Below are positions 21,651-34,186 of a stretch of DNA of 64,000 nt, one piece after another. The stretch comes from Steromphala cineraria. Taxonomy: Eukaryota; Mollusca; Gastropoda; Trochida; Trochidae. How positions within the stretch are numbered: the stretch's first letter is position 1; every line of letters starts with the position of its first letter. The stretch covers positions 33,031,315 to 33,095,314 of the forward strand of contig OU744730.1 of assembly GCA_916613615.1 (NCBI GenBank). Reading direction: 5' to 3'. Position numbers and translations under genes: made by a program. The notes under the pieces are model-generated. The model saw only the letters and a program-made list of their open reading frames with translations. It did no database searches and was not told the DNA's origin.

Positions 21651-22091
21651 TTGACGCTGTGGGACACGGGAGGCATGGAACGGATGAGTTTCATTGGTTC
21701 AAGCTACTACCGAGGAGCGCAGGCTGCGTTACTGTGTTACAGCGTTAACAGGAAGGAAACATTCTCCATTCTGTCTCAGTACATCCTGGATATTGTTATG
21801 AACGCAGAAGGCGCTAAAATATTCCTTTGTGGAAATCGGACTGAAGGTGAAATCGGAGAAGAAACGGTCTCCGAGGCAGACTTTGAAGCTTTCATGAGTG
21901 AATGCGGGGACGTTTTATCAGGTGTTTATGAAATATCATGTAAAGAGAACGTTGGAATTCAGGAAATGTTTTCGGACATGGCGAAAATTCTTCACGAAGA
22001 GGCCATGAGCAAAATGACTATACGACGAGACATGATCATAAGACCTGGCGAAACTACTGATACTACAAATGGGAAGAAAAAGTGTTGCTGA
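21651..22091 (+). CDS. Rab-like small GTPase, coding exon 2 (terminal)
   Basis: This encodes residues 60-205. It begins LTLWDTGGMERM: the G3 DxxG is kept, but the Ala-Gly-Gln of canonical DTAGQ is replaced by Gly-Gly-Met, so the catalytic Gln is absent. SSYYRGAQA (76-84) is a Rab-type YYRGA motif. The G4 position reads GNRTE (120-124) instead of NKxD, and G5 reads SCK (155-157) instead of SAK. The tail is hydrophilic and ends GKKKCC, a double-Cys geranylgeranylation signal of Rab proteins. The length (205 aa) is normal for Rabs. Because Gln, Lys and Asp positions are altered, GTP hydrolysis and guanine specificity may be unusual. No close Rab subfamily is recognised. Confidence 0.88.
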   Translation: MTLWDTGGMERMSFIGSSYYRGAQAALLCYSVNRKETFSILSQYILDIVMNAEGAKIFLCGNRTEGEIGEETVSEADFEAFMSECGDVLSGVYEISCKENVGIQEMFSDMAKILHEEAMSKMTIRRDMIIRPGETTDTTNGKKKCC

Positions 22092-25000
22092 TGTCAGAGT
22101 TTGGATGTGTGAAAATGTAGGGCTTCAACGGGTTACCTAGATGTTTGTCATAACTAATGTTGAGTTGAACCTTGCATTTTGAATTATATACTGTTTAGGG
22201 GTATAATACCCTATGGGATTTGTATGAATTCCTTTAGTATTTGATTTTGTCTTGTTCATTTATTGAACGCTATGAAATTTTTTTCCATTAGAATGTGTAT
22301 TGTAACTATTGTTCTTGACTCTTTAGGTTTTGGTTTTCAAATTTAGAATATATGTAAGGTTTAAATAGATAGATAGATAGATGTTCAATTGAATTTAGAA
22401 AATTGCATAAACTTTAGCAAGAATCAGAAAGCAGTAGGGTTTTTTATAAGGATCCGAAAGGGGTAGCGTTTATGGACAGAATAAAAAAGGTGTAGGAGTT
22501 ATTGTAAGAATCAGAAAGTGGAAGGGTTTAGGATCAGTGAGGGTACGGATAGAAAAGGTAAAAGAAGGGTTTATGTTGAGGATCGGAAAGGGTTAGGGTT
22601 TATTGAGAGAATAAGAAAAGGGTAGGATTTTTGGTAGGGATCAGAAAGGGATAGGGTTTAGGGTTAGTTCTGAAAGAAAAGGTAAGAGAAGGGTTTATGG
22701 TAAGGATCAGAAAGGGGAAGGGTGTATGTTAGGATAAGGATTAGTAGGGCAAGGGGTATGGTTTAGAGTTTAGAGTTAGGGTTAGGGTTGGGATTAGGAA
22801 GGGTATGGGGTAGGGTTGGTTTTGCAATTGATAAACACATTAAGATTAAAACTATGTAAGGATTGAAAATCGAATTTTGAATATTCTTGATTACATATTT
22901 CATGATATGGACTCGTTGAAGCCCTGTGAATGTCTAAATGTGATAATATAGTCAATATGAATAGCAGTCATTTCATTTTTGTGTCATTCAGCGAGAAATA
23001 CTGGTATATATGTTCCAAAGATTTGTCCAAATATTGTTCATGTATATAGATATAAAAATGTATTGCATATATAGTCATACATGCTAGTTGTATACATATT
23101 AGTGATATGGAGAATCGTTGGTTATTTAAAGATAATATCTTGAATTGTTCTATTGTGGTATTTCTGGAGTTCTATCTTGACCAAGTAACCTTGACATCCT
23201 AAGGCTTTGTAGGGAAAACCTATGAATCATAAATTTAACTGTTGAAAGCTTTGATGTGGAAATGCCTTGATTGATAGTTACCAGGGTATGGAAGGAGCTA
23301 CGCAGATACTAATTGCTGATGTGCAGGATCATGGAACAAAATGTCATTCTAATGGAAGGCTGGCATTGAAATCTGAGGCATTGTTAAAAGCAGTTTCTGG
23401 TTACTTTTAAATCTGGCATGTTCAAAAAGAAGTTAGCAAGTACTTTTGGATTGCCATTAAAAACAATTTTTCAAACACTGTTTGCAGATGATAGCAAAAC
23501 TAAGTTGTTAAATCCTGTGTTCAAAGCCAAGAGGTTAGTGTGCTGAAATTGGTGCTATGTGACAAATAAGTTGCCTTGAATTCAATTCTGTGTTGTTTGT
23601 CAACTAAACTGACTATGAACTAGTTAAAGTATGCAATATGAATTTTTATAAGTCTTTGCAATAACTCTATGACACAATGATACATCTAATACGTTTGTGC
23701 TGGTTAATGGATTTACACTGTAAACAACTGTCCTGCAAGAGTTATTTCCCTTTACCTAGTAGGAATGAAATGGTACCAACAATGTTTTGTCTGTTATTTC
23801 AAGAAGTTAAGTCTTTGAAAAAAGATGTCATGCATATTCACAAATGAGTCCAATATTGAAGTATGAATTAAGCCATTAGTTATCAAAGATGATATCTGCA
23901 TGCAGTATACATGTTTTGCAATAAGTCTCCTATAAACCATTAGCTGTTGTACATGTTAGATAGCAATAGTTATCATATACGGTACATATAACAAGTCTTT
24001 GCTATGCCTTCATTAAACTTTGTAATGATGAATTGAAGTCTGGCTTGTGACTTTATACAATGGAAGCCTTTGTCAATATCAAATTTATCTTGATGAACAA
24101 GATGTTACGTTTGAATTGCATCGTAGTTTTAAGTGTGTGTATATTATCAACTATATTTTCCTGGGGAAATTTTTTTTGTAATATTGATGGAAAATGGTTA
24201 ATATCTCACAAAATGTTGCTATTAGAAAAATAAGGAATTGATCATCAATAACATTATTTTCTTGATCTAGATATATGATATAAAAGAACCTATTCAACTA
24301 TAGGTTCAATTTTGACAACATTTCTAACATTTTGCTACCATTGATTATCATAGCACTAACATTAATAATTGAATATTACCAATATATCCCTTTTTTTAAG
24401 GATTTTCCATCTGAGATATTGTAAAGTAGTTGTTGTCCAGGCCAAATAATATCAGCCAATTGAAAATTTGAAAATTGTTTGGTGTCACACTTTATTCCTC
24501 TCAAAGCTCAACTGACTGCTATTACTGAAGTTGAGCAAGAAGGGGCACAGTTTGTCACTGGATTGGTAACCAAAAACGAGAAGGTTGATACCTGTCCCAA
24601 CATGACGCCAACATGTGTGAAGATGTGTACTTTGAATTTCGGCAAGATTTATCCAAACTGTTCATCCAAAACAATCTTACTAATCTTACAAAGCTTAAAA
24701 CACCAGGTTCCGAACTGTCAAATTTAGAAACTGGTGTTGTAAGCTTTGCGACTGAAGGTGATCCAAATCAAGGGTTATGGTAAGACTTGGAGACAACAGG
24801 GTTAATAAAACCAGGGCAAGGATGTGGTTAAAATATTAAGCATATATTTGTGTGAAAATTTTAGTTCTACTTCATATGTAATTTTTTTTGTTGATGAAGG
24901 ATGAGGGATTTGGCTCCAAATGTAACTTCACTCTTTGTAATGGGAGGACTGTGAGAAATGTTCATGTTCACCAAATTTGCTAGATTTTTGATAGTTCTCA

Positions 25001-25375
25001 TGATTTATGTTACCGGTTCTCATTAAGAAACCCAATGGACCAATCTGATCTCAATTACTGCCCGTATTCTTGTTCACTAACATTGACTCACAAGTCGTAT
25101 GCAAATTGATGTAAACATATTTGTACATATGAAACAGAATTCTGAATAAACCTTTATATCATCTTGTAAAATATTAGTGTGTTTTTTGTTTTTGATATTT
25201 TTGCAATTTGATGTCTGCGATTCAAAGTTTACAATGGGTGCAATATTAGGAATTCTTGTATTTTTCCAGGATGATTCCATTGAAGACTTTTCAACCAGCA
25301 CTGTTCCAATAACTTGCCCTTCAAGACTTCACTGAATAATGTTCATTGAATAAAACAAGAATTCATACTAAAGTG
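22092..25375 (+). other. Downstream region / probable 3' UTR of the GTPase gene
   Basis: No further coding exon. Candidate polyadenylation signals AATAAA lie at about 25147 (followed by a T/G-rich stretch, GTGTGTTTTTTGTTTTT, at 25176) and at about 25349. A (GATA)4 tract is at 22367-22382. If the distal sites are used the 3' UTR is about 3.1-3.3 kb; earlier sites cannot be excluded. Confidence 0.35.
22430..22815. repeat. Degenerate GGGTTTA/GGATCAGAAAG repeat with telomere-like patch
   Basis: Repeated blocks of GGATCAGAAAGGGGTAGGGTTTAT, spaced about 50-65 bp, grade into AGAGTTAGGGTTAGGGTTGGG at about 22767-22790, which contains two perfect TTAGGG units. It is a G/A-rich decayed minisatellite just downstream of the GTPase stop codon. 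Confidence 0.6.
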
Positions 25376-25584
25376 ACAAGTGTATGCTATTTATTGAAGC
25401 TTTGACACAAATCTCATAGTCCCAATTGAATAATTTTCATTCAGCGGAAATATTTTTCATTTCTAATGATAGAAAATTCACATATTTCCTTCCGATGAAG
25501 CAGGATTTAAAAATGGTTTTGACAAACACATGAACTATTTCTCTAAAATGCCCCTTTCAAGAGTATTTCACTTAACGGTATATC

Positions 25585-25850
25585 AAAGCCGCTAGTATTA
25601 CCGCAGGAAGAAATTAAGCCAGCAACACTATTCAGGCTATGCATTGCAGGGAAACCTGCAAGCATCGGCTGGAACTAGTGAACCATGAGTGGTACTGAGC
25701 TGAAATCCAGTGTAGCATTGCACCCAAACTTGACTGCGTGTAGAACTGTTCTCTACTGCAGAAAATTTGCTGAGCCCCTGGCGGGATTAACCCAGGACCT
25801 CTTGAACCAAAGCCGAACGCGCTAACCTATGCACTAATTTCTCCCAAATT
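25585..25850 (-). mobile_element. tRNA-derived SINE, copy 1
   Basis: On the - strand a tRNA-like head (box B TGGGTTAATCCCGCC, preceded by TTAGCGCGTTCGGCTTTGGTTCAAGAGG) is followed by GGGGCTCAGCAAATTTTCTG and a body ending near the GCCGCTAGTATTACCG complement at 25590. It aligns through its whole length with 43515-43778, giving two copies of one family in the same orientation. Confidence 0.65.
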
Positions 25851-25852
25851 TG

Positions 25853-26257
25853 TAAAAATAGAGCCATTGGCTCTGTAGCTCATCAGGCTTTACATTTGAT
25901 TTTGCTTTAGGGTGTGGCCAATGTGGTGCCCCCCTTAGTAGGGGCCACAGGGCCACTAAAGCTACAATTTATAAACCTCACTAGTCAAGCAGTCTGTACA
26001 CAAGGTTTCAGCGTTTCTAGCAATTCTAGCCCTAATGCTTCTTGAGAAGAAGATGAAAATAGGTTTGTAGGCCGTGGCCCGTGGCCCTTATAAGGGGTCA
26101 CAGGGTCACCAAAGTTACAATTTATAAACCCCACTAGTCAAGGAGTCTATACAGTCAAGAAGTCGAAGTTTACGGACAGACGAACAGACGGATGCCGGAC
26201 ACCCATTATTGCCATGCCATAAGCCCATCGTGCCTTACAGGCCAGATGAGCTAAAAA
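25853..26257 (-). mobile_element. Compact 'AGCTCATC' element, relative of 4421-7465
   Basis: Read on the - strand it starts TTTTTAGCTCATCTGGCCTG, passes a CGTCTGTTCGTCTGTCCG block, and holds two units of about 140-150 bp with TTGTAACTTTGGTGACCC and AACCTATTTTCATCTTC. It ends GAGCTACAGAGCCAATGGCT. The larger copy at 4421 has the same ends but many more internal units. Confidence 0.7.
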
Positions 26258-29200
26258 TACATAAAATACAAGGTTCATGAAAATATGCAGTTTATTATTA
26301 TGTGAGGCACATAGGTTACATATCTACATAAAGAATTGTTAAAAGTTGGTTTGCAGACAACCCACAAAAGCATGTAAACCCACTCACTCCAAGTTTTCCA
26401 TTAAAGGGAGACAAATCTTGCACCCATATACACAATTGTCTTGAACACCATTCACTTGAACTTTCAAACATAAATGGAACATCTCAAAATAAAAATCAGA
26501 ATATAGGAGATACAGACATCCTTTATCACTGTAAAATAAATAAAATGTTCTAATTATCTGTAGAACAACAAATGATCCAAGGTTAAAATAAGCAAAAAAT
26601 TATTTTGAAAAGGAAAGTCAATTGAATGCAAACACAAAAGCCGCAAGAATACCCATGCTCTCTGTACACTGTTCATAAGCTTTTTGCATAGCTGAGGAAG
26701 CATCACCTTTTTGATAATGTTAGTCTAAAATTTGTTTATATATTGGAATATTATATTGGAATAAATGAAGAGAATAAATTCTATTTTATAATTTTGTGTC
26801 CTTGATTGTAAATTAACTTTTCTGAGAACTGTTTAGAATAAATATATTATTAGTTTTTAAAAGTAAATAAATTTTGCCGTATTTCAGACCAATAAAATGA
26901 ATAATTGTTATCATGCTTCCCTTACATAAATATTACTAAATTTCATTTTAAGAAGACAAATTTGCATTCTATATTTAAGTTATTCATAAAGTAAACCAAA
27001 AAATAAAGTTTATGTTCATAGATTTCTAATAATATTATTGATAAAGTAATTAAATTTGTCCTCATTCAAAACAAACAGTTAATTATTCCTTCTCATATCA
27101 TTTACCAATCATTTTAAAAACATTTCAGAAAAATTTAGAAAGTGTTTTAATATGGAGATAACCTAGAATGTTTTAAAATCAGTGATATTATACTGGATTA
27201 ATAGCAATGTGTTTCAATTCAAAATTTGAACATGTCTCTGATTTTCAAACACACTAGGTTTATCTCCTAAATCATTGTCAAAACATATTTAAGAAAATTA
27301 ATATGATTCCAGGAAAGTGTATAGTAGAGTCATGCTTCTAAAAATAAAATACAAACTGGTGAAAATAATATTTATCTAAAATCACAGAAACCAGGGCTTT
27401 AATAGCACTATTAGACTAGATTTCGCAAAGATAAATTTATTCTTAGGAATCTACTGTATAATAAGAAGATATCACATCTACTGTATATTTTTAAATGTAA
27501 TATAATGTAAGTTAAACTTTATATCTCCATATTTATCAAACACTGATATATCTATATATATTTGTTTGAAATCAGTTTAGTATTCCCAAATCATACCATA
27601 ATTGATATCAACACATGAATAGTATAATGATTACAAACAATTTTGAAATAAATATCTGGAAATATAGAATGCGAATACAGAATATTTTCTAACATACAAT
27701 GTTTGTCGTCTAGTCACTTCTAAATGTTGCTAACAGACTTTGCACAAACTGCTGTTGTTGACAGCATAGTCAAATATAATTCATATCTGATGGTTTGTAA
27801 GTTCACTGAAGAAGTCTTGTTCTTTGCTAACCCTTCTTTGTCTTCGTCAGAAAATATTCCAAAATAAGCTTTTATCCATTTGTACCCTAATCAAGGGTAT
27901 ATTTACTTGAAATTTACATTTTAAACTTTGATATGATCACTAAACTGAACCTATTAGCATCAAAATGGACAGAAGCAGACATTACCCTTTATACAAGAAA
28001 AGCCCAACTCTGGGATTCAACCACATAGTCCATGTCAACAACCTAAGCTGAACTGCAGCCATGTACCACTTGCAGAAACTATTTCACAAACAGCAGATGT
28101 AATCTGTTTCTTGATGCCATATTTCCTCTAATAAGCATCACTCATTCAATAGGCGCAAGGGCCTCTAAAAAGCACATGGTCTTTGCCAGGTCAAAACTGT
28201 TAAATTATTGCTCCTTTAGTAAACATTACACATGTTGAACCAAATTATCATGTTAATGTTTCTATTGATATGAAATAAGTGCCGGGTCTCTGTTTAAGCG
28301 TAGGGTCTCTAATTAAGCGCAGGGTCTGTGATTAAGCGCCAGTTCTCTGATTAGCGCAAGCAGGTAAAGGCGTGCTTAAAAATTTAGTGCTGGGGTGCTT
28401 ATTAGAGGAAATACAGCTTATAGTCTATTCGATGCATAGTGACATGTGTAGCCTGTACTACCAGGGCACTATTCTTTCATTCATAATTTCTTTAATACAT
28501 TTCCATGCAAATATCTGAATATGATCAGATCATATATTTACATAAATGTCTCATTGAAACAAAATGATACTTTCAACATGAAAGCATTTTTGGTTCTGTT
28601 TAAGAAATGAAACACATGCACATGATATATTTCACTTTCATAAACAGCATGTCGATAGTATAATTCATTCAAGCTTTACGATTTATATCATAATGCAAAA
28701 GATGGCTTATTTGTCCATAAATGACTGACAACTGTTTTAAGCTTGATAAAAATCAATTAATTTTTAAATATTTGAAATTTTTTAGATTCAACCATGTCTA
28801 AGAAAAGCTTAAAATGAAAATCATATTTTCAATTTGAATATACTTAAATACAAATATGTGTTATTTACATAACATATTTGTATATATCAACAGATTTCAT
28901 TGATGCAATAGAATAAGTACAAATACATGCAATATCATCTATGAAAAATCTTCCATCCTGATAAATATATTTTGATAATAACTCTAAAGGCAACTAATTC
29001 TACGCAGAACTATGAATAAAATAATAGGACCTTGCAAACTAACATTCTCAAATGATACATGCAAACATACACTTCGTCAACTTTAACATGCTTTCACATC
29101 TTTGTCAATAATAATTCATTTCAGAACATAAATGTTACATCTTATTTAAAATGTAGCAAACATCTTGTCTATATACAACATGAAATATACAGAGTTTAGT

Positions 29201-30914
29201 TAACTATCATGCAACGCATTCATATCCCAATATTGGTACAAAGGGAAGTAACTCTTCCAACTCCATATCACGGTTTACATGTTGCTATGCACAAATCTTT
29301 ATGAAATTATACCCATTCACCTTGAACTATGATGACATCATGTCTGATTTAATATCTAAACCATCCAATTGATTAATTTTGAATTTTTCCCAATATAATA
29401 GGTCCTGACAATGGTTTTATTTTTATTTGGTCAAAAATCTCAAAACTAAAATAGGTTATGTGTAATTGATTATATGAAGTTCCTAGAATCAAGTCTGTCT
29501 GTCACAAAAAACAATGAACCTTTTTGGGAAACTTGATTGACAATTGAAAAATATCAGAAATATCAAATTTTCCGAGCACTGAAGAGGGATCATTCTTGGC
29601 AAAAAAGTAACTTAAGAATATGGTGCAAGCTTGGCTGAATCTATTGAACGTCAAAGTTCAGAATCCATATATCGAGTGTAAATTTGTTCATACTTTTGAA
29701 AAGGGATAGGGCCATACAGATACAAGTTATTACAAGATGTGTTCAAAGATGCGCAACTGATATTGTATTTTTGACGATAGAAAACCCATGTCAACAGTAA
29801 AAAGTATCCTTATGCAGAAAAATAAAAAGTTCATAATGTATTCAAATTTTCCAATGAAACCTCTGATTGAATCATCATATTGGTAAATCTAAGAGTTTAC
29901 AATACTTAGTAAGTGTTCGAGTTCAAAAGATGGAAATTTTTTCAAGGACACCTCTTTGAAGATATATTTCCATTGGTAAATTTAAGAATATAAATTCAAT
30001 AATTATAATTTAGGTCCAAAGATTGGCAAACGTTTCAAGAAACATCTCAAAAGATGTGAATTGATGTATATATTCACGAGTACAATAGTAAGTGTTACAG
30101 GGATTGAGCATATATGACTTTCCTCTTCATGCCTTCTCTTGTACAAAGGTCCCTTGACAATCTCACCTAGATTAGAGGGCACCAGACAGGATGGTGTCAT
30201 CCTGAACAACAGAAAATCATCACCACAGTCCATGAAGATCAGTACACAACTTCCTTGAATACAAGTACATAACTGCCCAAGACGTATACATGAGAAGTTC
30301 TAACAACCCATGACAACTCATACACACACACCACTTGTTCCATCTCACTTTAACCACTGACTCAATCTTTTGATGTCCCTCTAAAACTCACAAATTGTTC
30401 TCTCTCAAAATCTTACGTTCTGAAATAAATCAGTTCAATCAACACCACCATTGCATATCAATACTATATCCGTCATTTGGAATCACAGCTCATGAAGATT
30501 CAAGGGAAATCCATTGATTGTACAATTTGCAAAGTTGCTCCCCTTTACTAGCTCTCCACTCTTCATCCCCAGGCAATACACAACTGTCAACTTTTCTCAT
30601 GATGCATTGAAATCAATGACCGTTGCAAGATTCACACACATTTCAATAAATTTTATTATACCATCTCATAGTCCCTTTTGGTATGCTCTCAATTCGTCTT
30701 AGAGTTATCTCCCTTTGGGAATTCTTCATAGTTGTTTTCACATCAAATGAGACCTCTTTACCAAATAGTGACAACAATGCACCATCAAATTGTACACAAC
30801 TGCCAATATCAAAAGACATTACTCAAAGTCTATGTCCTGTTTTCAGTTTTCGGTCATCCTCGCATATTCTGGATCACCTATACTTACAGTTTATTAATCA
30901 TTTCTGTCACATTA
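26258..30914 (-). other. Repeat-poor AT-rich stretch; possible long 3' UTR of the zinc-finger gene
   Basis: For 4.6 kb downstream of the zinc-finger stop codon I see no coding exon and only one element (28117-28416). On the - strand AATAAA occurs 260 nt after the stop (complement of 30652-30657) and again near the far end (complement of about 26290-26295). A proximal or a very long 3' UTR is possible. Confidence 0.3.
28117..28416. mobile_element. MITE with TATTTCCTCTAATAAGCA termini
   Basis: The left end CATATTTCCTCTAATAAGCA and right end TGCTTATTAGAGGAAATACAG are inverted copies about 300 bp apart. Inside, four near-copies of a 19-20 bp unit (GGGTCTCTGATTAAGCGCA type) lie at 28283-28364. 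No coding capacity. Confidence 0.65.
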
Positions 30915-31367
30915 TCATTCGATATCAGTAGCAAGATTCACCACAGTTTCCATGGCTTCCTCCCCGACATTGTCATCTTCCTTTTCAACTGTTTCCATCA
31001 CTGAAGCATCTTCAGAGTTATCTCCCTTTACAGGCTCTTCAGCCTCCCCCTTTTCTTCCTCTATTGTCTCTTCTTCTTTCTTTTCTTTATTCTCTTCTTG
31101 ATCCTCAACTATCTCGTCTTCTTTATCGTCCCCTTTTTCTTTCTCCTCTTTTTCGTTATCCTCTTTTTCATTCTCCTCCTTTTTATTCTCCTCTTCTTTT
31201 TCTCCTTCCTCTATTTTCTCCTCTTCTTCCATTGGTTCTTCTTCTTCGGGTTCCTTCTTTATTTCAGTAAGAAGAGGAAGCTCATCACTTGGAAAGCTTG
31301 AAGGGTCTTCGGATTTTTCTTCGGGGTCGTCTTGGGATGTAGAACTTTCTCTTGGTGGGATTTGAAC
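30915..31367 (-). CDS. Large zinc-finger protein, last coding exon (acidic tail)
   Basis: 150 codons plus stop. The exon starts right after a splice acceptor (ATCTGTTCCAG|GTT, sense) in phase 0 with VQIPPRESSTSQDD, continuing the frame of the exons at 34187 and 36038. The middle is a long Glu/Lys low-complexity run with phased EEN/KEE/EKE blocks (likely a charged single alpha-helix or disordered tail). It then ends METVVNLATDIE. Such acidic tails occur in chromatin proteins and transcription factors, but function cannot be assigned. The Leu/Phe-rich ORFs on the + strand here are antisense shadows of the GAG/GAA repeats. Confidence 0.75.
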   Translation of the reverse strand, partial: VQIPPRESSTSQDDPEEKSEDPSSFPSDELPLLTEIKKEPEEEEPMEEEEKIEEGEKEEENKKEENEKEDNEKEEKEKGDDKEDEIVEDQEENKEKKEEETIEEEKGEAEEPVKGDNSEDASVMETVEKEDDNVGEEAMETVVNLATDIE

Positions 31368-34186
31368 CTGGAACAGATGAAAATTATTTAACCATAAGAA
31401 AAGTTCAAAGAATTTTTGCATATTGAAGACTGATTTTTGTCCTCTATCAACCTCATGACTGCTTGATATTGTAGAGTTATATCATATATATGTTTATCAA
31501 TCATGGATATTTCATATTCCGATCTTTCATCACTGATTTATAACAGGTACTTGAGAATTTTTTAAACACATCCTAACTAAGAGGACAATTTCAAATTAGC
31601 TATTAAGAAAAACAGAATACTGTGACTAAGCCTGACTATTTTTGAGTAACTAACTAAATAGGCTAGAAATACAAACAATAAAGTGTATCAAAATTACATA
31701 TCACATTACAAAACAAGCACCACATCATCAAAATTCGAAGAGAGGTCACCAAAACACTGCCCATCATAAAAATTGGTGGAAAAAGAAAAAACCTACTGAT
31801 TAACCAGAAACTTCCCACCATTAAATGTGATTGAAGAATCAAAATACCGATTTGCAAAAACTCATAAATTGTACTAAATTGTTATTGCAGTGGGGGATCC
31901 TGAAGAGGGGGTCCAAGGATGGAGGGGGAGGGGGGCGAGTGGGGGTTTGAAGACTTTTTAGCTCATTGGCCTTGAAAACCAGCAGAGTTTATTATCAAAT
32001 CAACTCCAAAATGTTTTTATTATTTTTGCATTACTTATCCTTAGAAAGTAGGATATGTTCAATCAAATCCATGGACACATTTTTTATAATTCATATTTCC
32101 CTGAAAAAATTACAAATATAGTTTTTACTACGACGCAACATAGTATGAAACAGTTATTTTCGTTTGACATTTTGAGTACTGCGTAAACTCAAACTGAAAT
32201 TTTAAATCATGCAAACAAACTCTACAAAACAAAAGTCATGCCACCAAAAATAATTATTTTCCCCAAAAATTAATCAAAATAAATAAAATAGTTGAGCTAA
32301 CATCAAAACCATGCTTATGCTTAAAATACTAACATCTATACTAAATTAAGAAATCAAAACCTAAAAAATATGTCCTGAGCAAAATAATCAGATGCAAATT
32401 CAAGTAATTAGAAATATACAGCCTAAATATTATAACATAGACCATTATTTAATTATCATTTAACTAAATTTTGGAAAAAAACCCACATTTGAAAATGAAT
32501 AAAACATCACGGAAACAAAATGGAAGCCACAACAGTAATATATTACCTTCCTCACTACTAGTATTAGTAGATATCGCGCAGACCTGCCACAAATACAGCA
32601 AATTAGTAAGTATCTATCAATTATATGGCTCTTTTACAATATTCATGGCCCCTGATATCTCACATTGCTATGGCTAGAAATCTTTCATCAGGTATATAAG
32701 TTCACCTATTTCTATTTTAATATTATTTCTCATGAAAATTACCTATCTACTCTTGGGTCAAGCAAAACATATATTGGTTAATGATAAAATTGTCGTTTAT
32801 TAAAGTTGACATTGACAACTGTTTATGTTCTAAGTCTTCTGTACTACGGCTGGGCTGTATGGATAAACTCCAATACAAGGCAAAAGTGAGCACAGCTCAC
32901 ATACCCCCACTGTAATTTGACTGCCATTATAAAGTTACATGTAAAATAGTTGAATATTGCTTCGGAAACTGAACAAAGTAAAAAATTTAGCTGTTTCAAA
33001 ATTTAGAAAACTTTTGGCATCCTGAAACTGTTATCCCTATAAGACACATCTGCGCCACAAAGGTAACATCCATATCAAATTAGATGTTTCTTAATCGAAT
33101 AAATTCAAGTTATGCTCTGGAAACAATTTCATACACATGGGTGCTATATATGACCAACACTACGTCATAGCAGGGGTATAAAAATAATAAAATTTATATC
33201 AGCATGTTTCAATATAAAACTATTAAGTGTCTAAAAAACAAAAAATAATTTTAACAACTTCCACTCTTTAAGCAAGACAATGACATGTTCCCTAAATCAT
33301 GTTCTAATGTTCTTGATTTTCTAGAGGGCAAAACACATTGGATTGCAAATGAAGTTCTTATTCTGGTCAAAAGAGTCAATATCATAAAAATTCTTTTGAA
33401 ACACTGTAATTTTCAATAAGACTTGGAGGAAAACTTCCATATGTAGGTCTATTGGTATGACAAGACTGGGAATTGAACCCAAACCGGAAGGGTGAGCATC
33501 ATTCAATGACATCATGCAAACAAAATGGTGCATTCCTCGAAACAAATTAAACTGTCATGTTATTTTGATTATTCAAGAGAAAACTACCCTATGATCAAGT
33601 TAGTCCTAATGATATAGAATAATGCAACAACGAAAGGTTAATACCAAGGTTGACAATGTGACCATTTCTCTTTGTGGTAAACGAATATGTTATTATTCTT
33701 CTTCTAATCTCTGCATAAGAAACATTTTGTTCACTGATGTATATTAAATGAAACTTTGTTCGGGTTATTTTTAAGTTCATCAATTTTGACAGCTTTTCTA
33801 CAAGATCAAGTTATTATCAGCCAAGAAAAGGTATTTCCAGTTGAAACTACCAGGTAATAAAATAACATTACGTATATATATTCCCTATCCATTCAGTGGC
33901 ATTCACTAGAACACCTGTGTTAAACCTTTAAGATGCACTCCATGAATTTAACGGTATTTCATTTGTCTTTACAAAATTTCAGATCAAGAGAAGTATCATT
34001 TAATAATTTCCATTTATACATAAAATAGAGGGCCAGACTAACATAGGAAACCCTGGATCCCTGAAATGCTGAAAACAAGTGTTTGCCAAGGCAAAACAAT
34101 ATAGCTAGCTACTAGAAAGTTGATGATCTCTTGTCATGCAGTAAGATAGTACAGAAAGGACTCTATCTTCTATCATGCATTCTTAC
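31368..34186 (-). other. Zinc-finger gene intron (last)
   Basis: The - strand donor GTAAGA (complement of 34181-34186) pairs with acceptor TTCCAG at 31368. It contains a G-rich patch at 31907-31947 (runs of five or six G), a CAGTGGGGGATCC element end at 31890, and a SINE-like tRNA T-arm on the - strand near 33455-33500. No additional exon recognised. Confidence 0.55.
33430..33510 (-). mobile_element. tRNA-like SINE fragment
   Basis: On the - strand GGTTTGGGTTCAATTCCCAG is a box B/T-arm, followed by TCTTGTCATACCAATAGA. The same junction (box B, CCCAGTCGCTTCATACCA) occurs on the - strand at about 62376-62450, so the two are one family. The A box is missing. Confidence 0.45.

Noticed and set aside
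24479..24727. 82-codon ORF downstream of the GTPase gene
   Set aside because: No motif, no splice sites with matching partners, and it lies in a probable 3' UTR.
31064..31301. Leu/Phe-rich ORFs that look like membrane proteins
   Set aside because: Antisense of the GAG/GAA-rich acidic tail exon, whose splice acceptor and frame are supported on the - strand.
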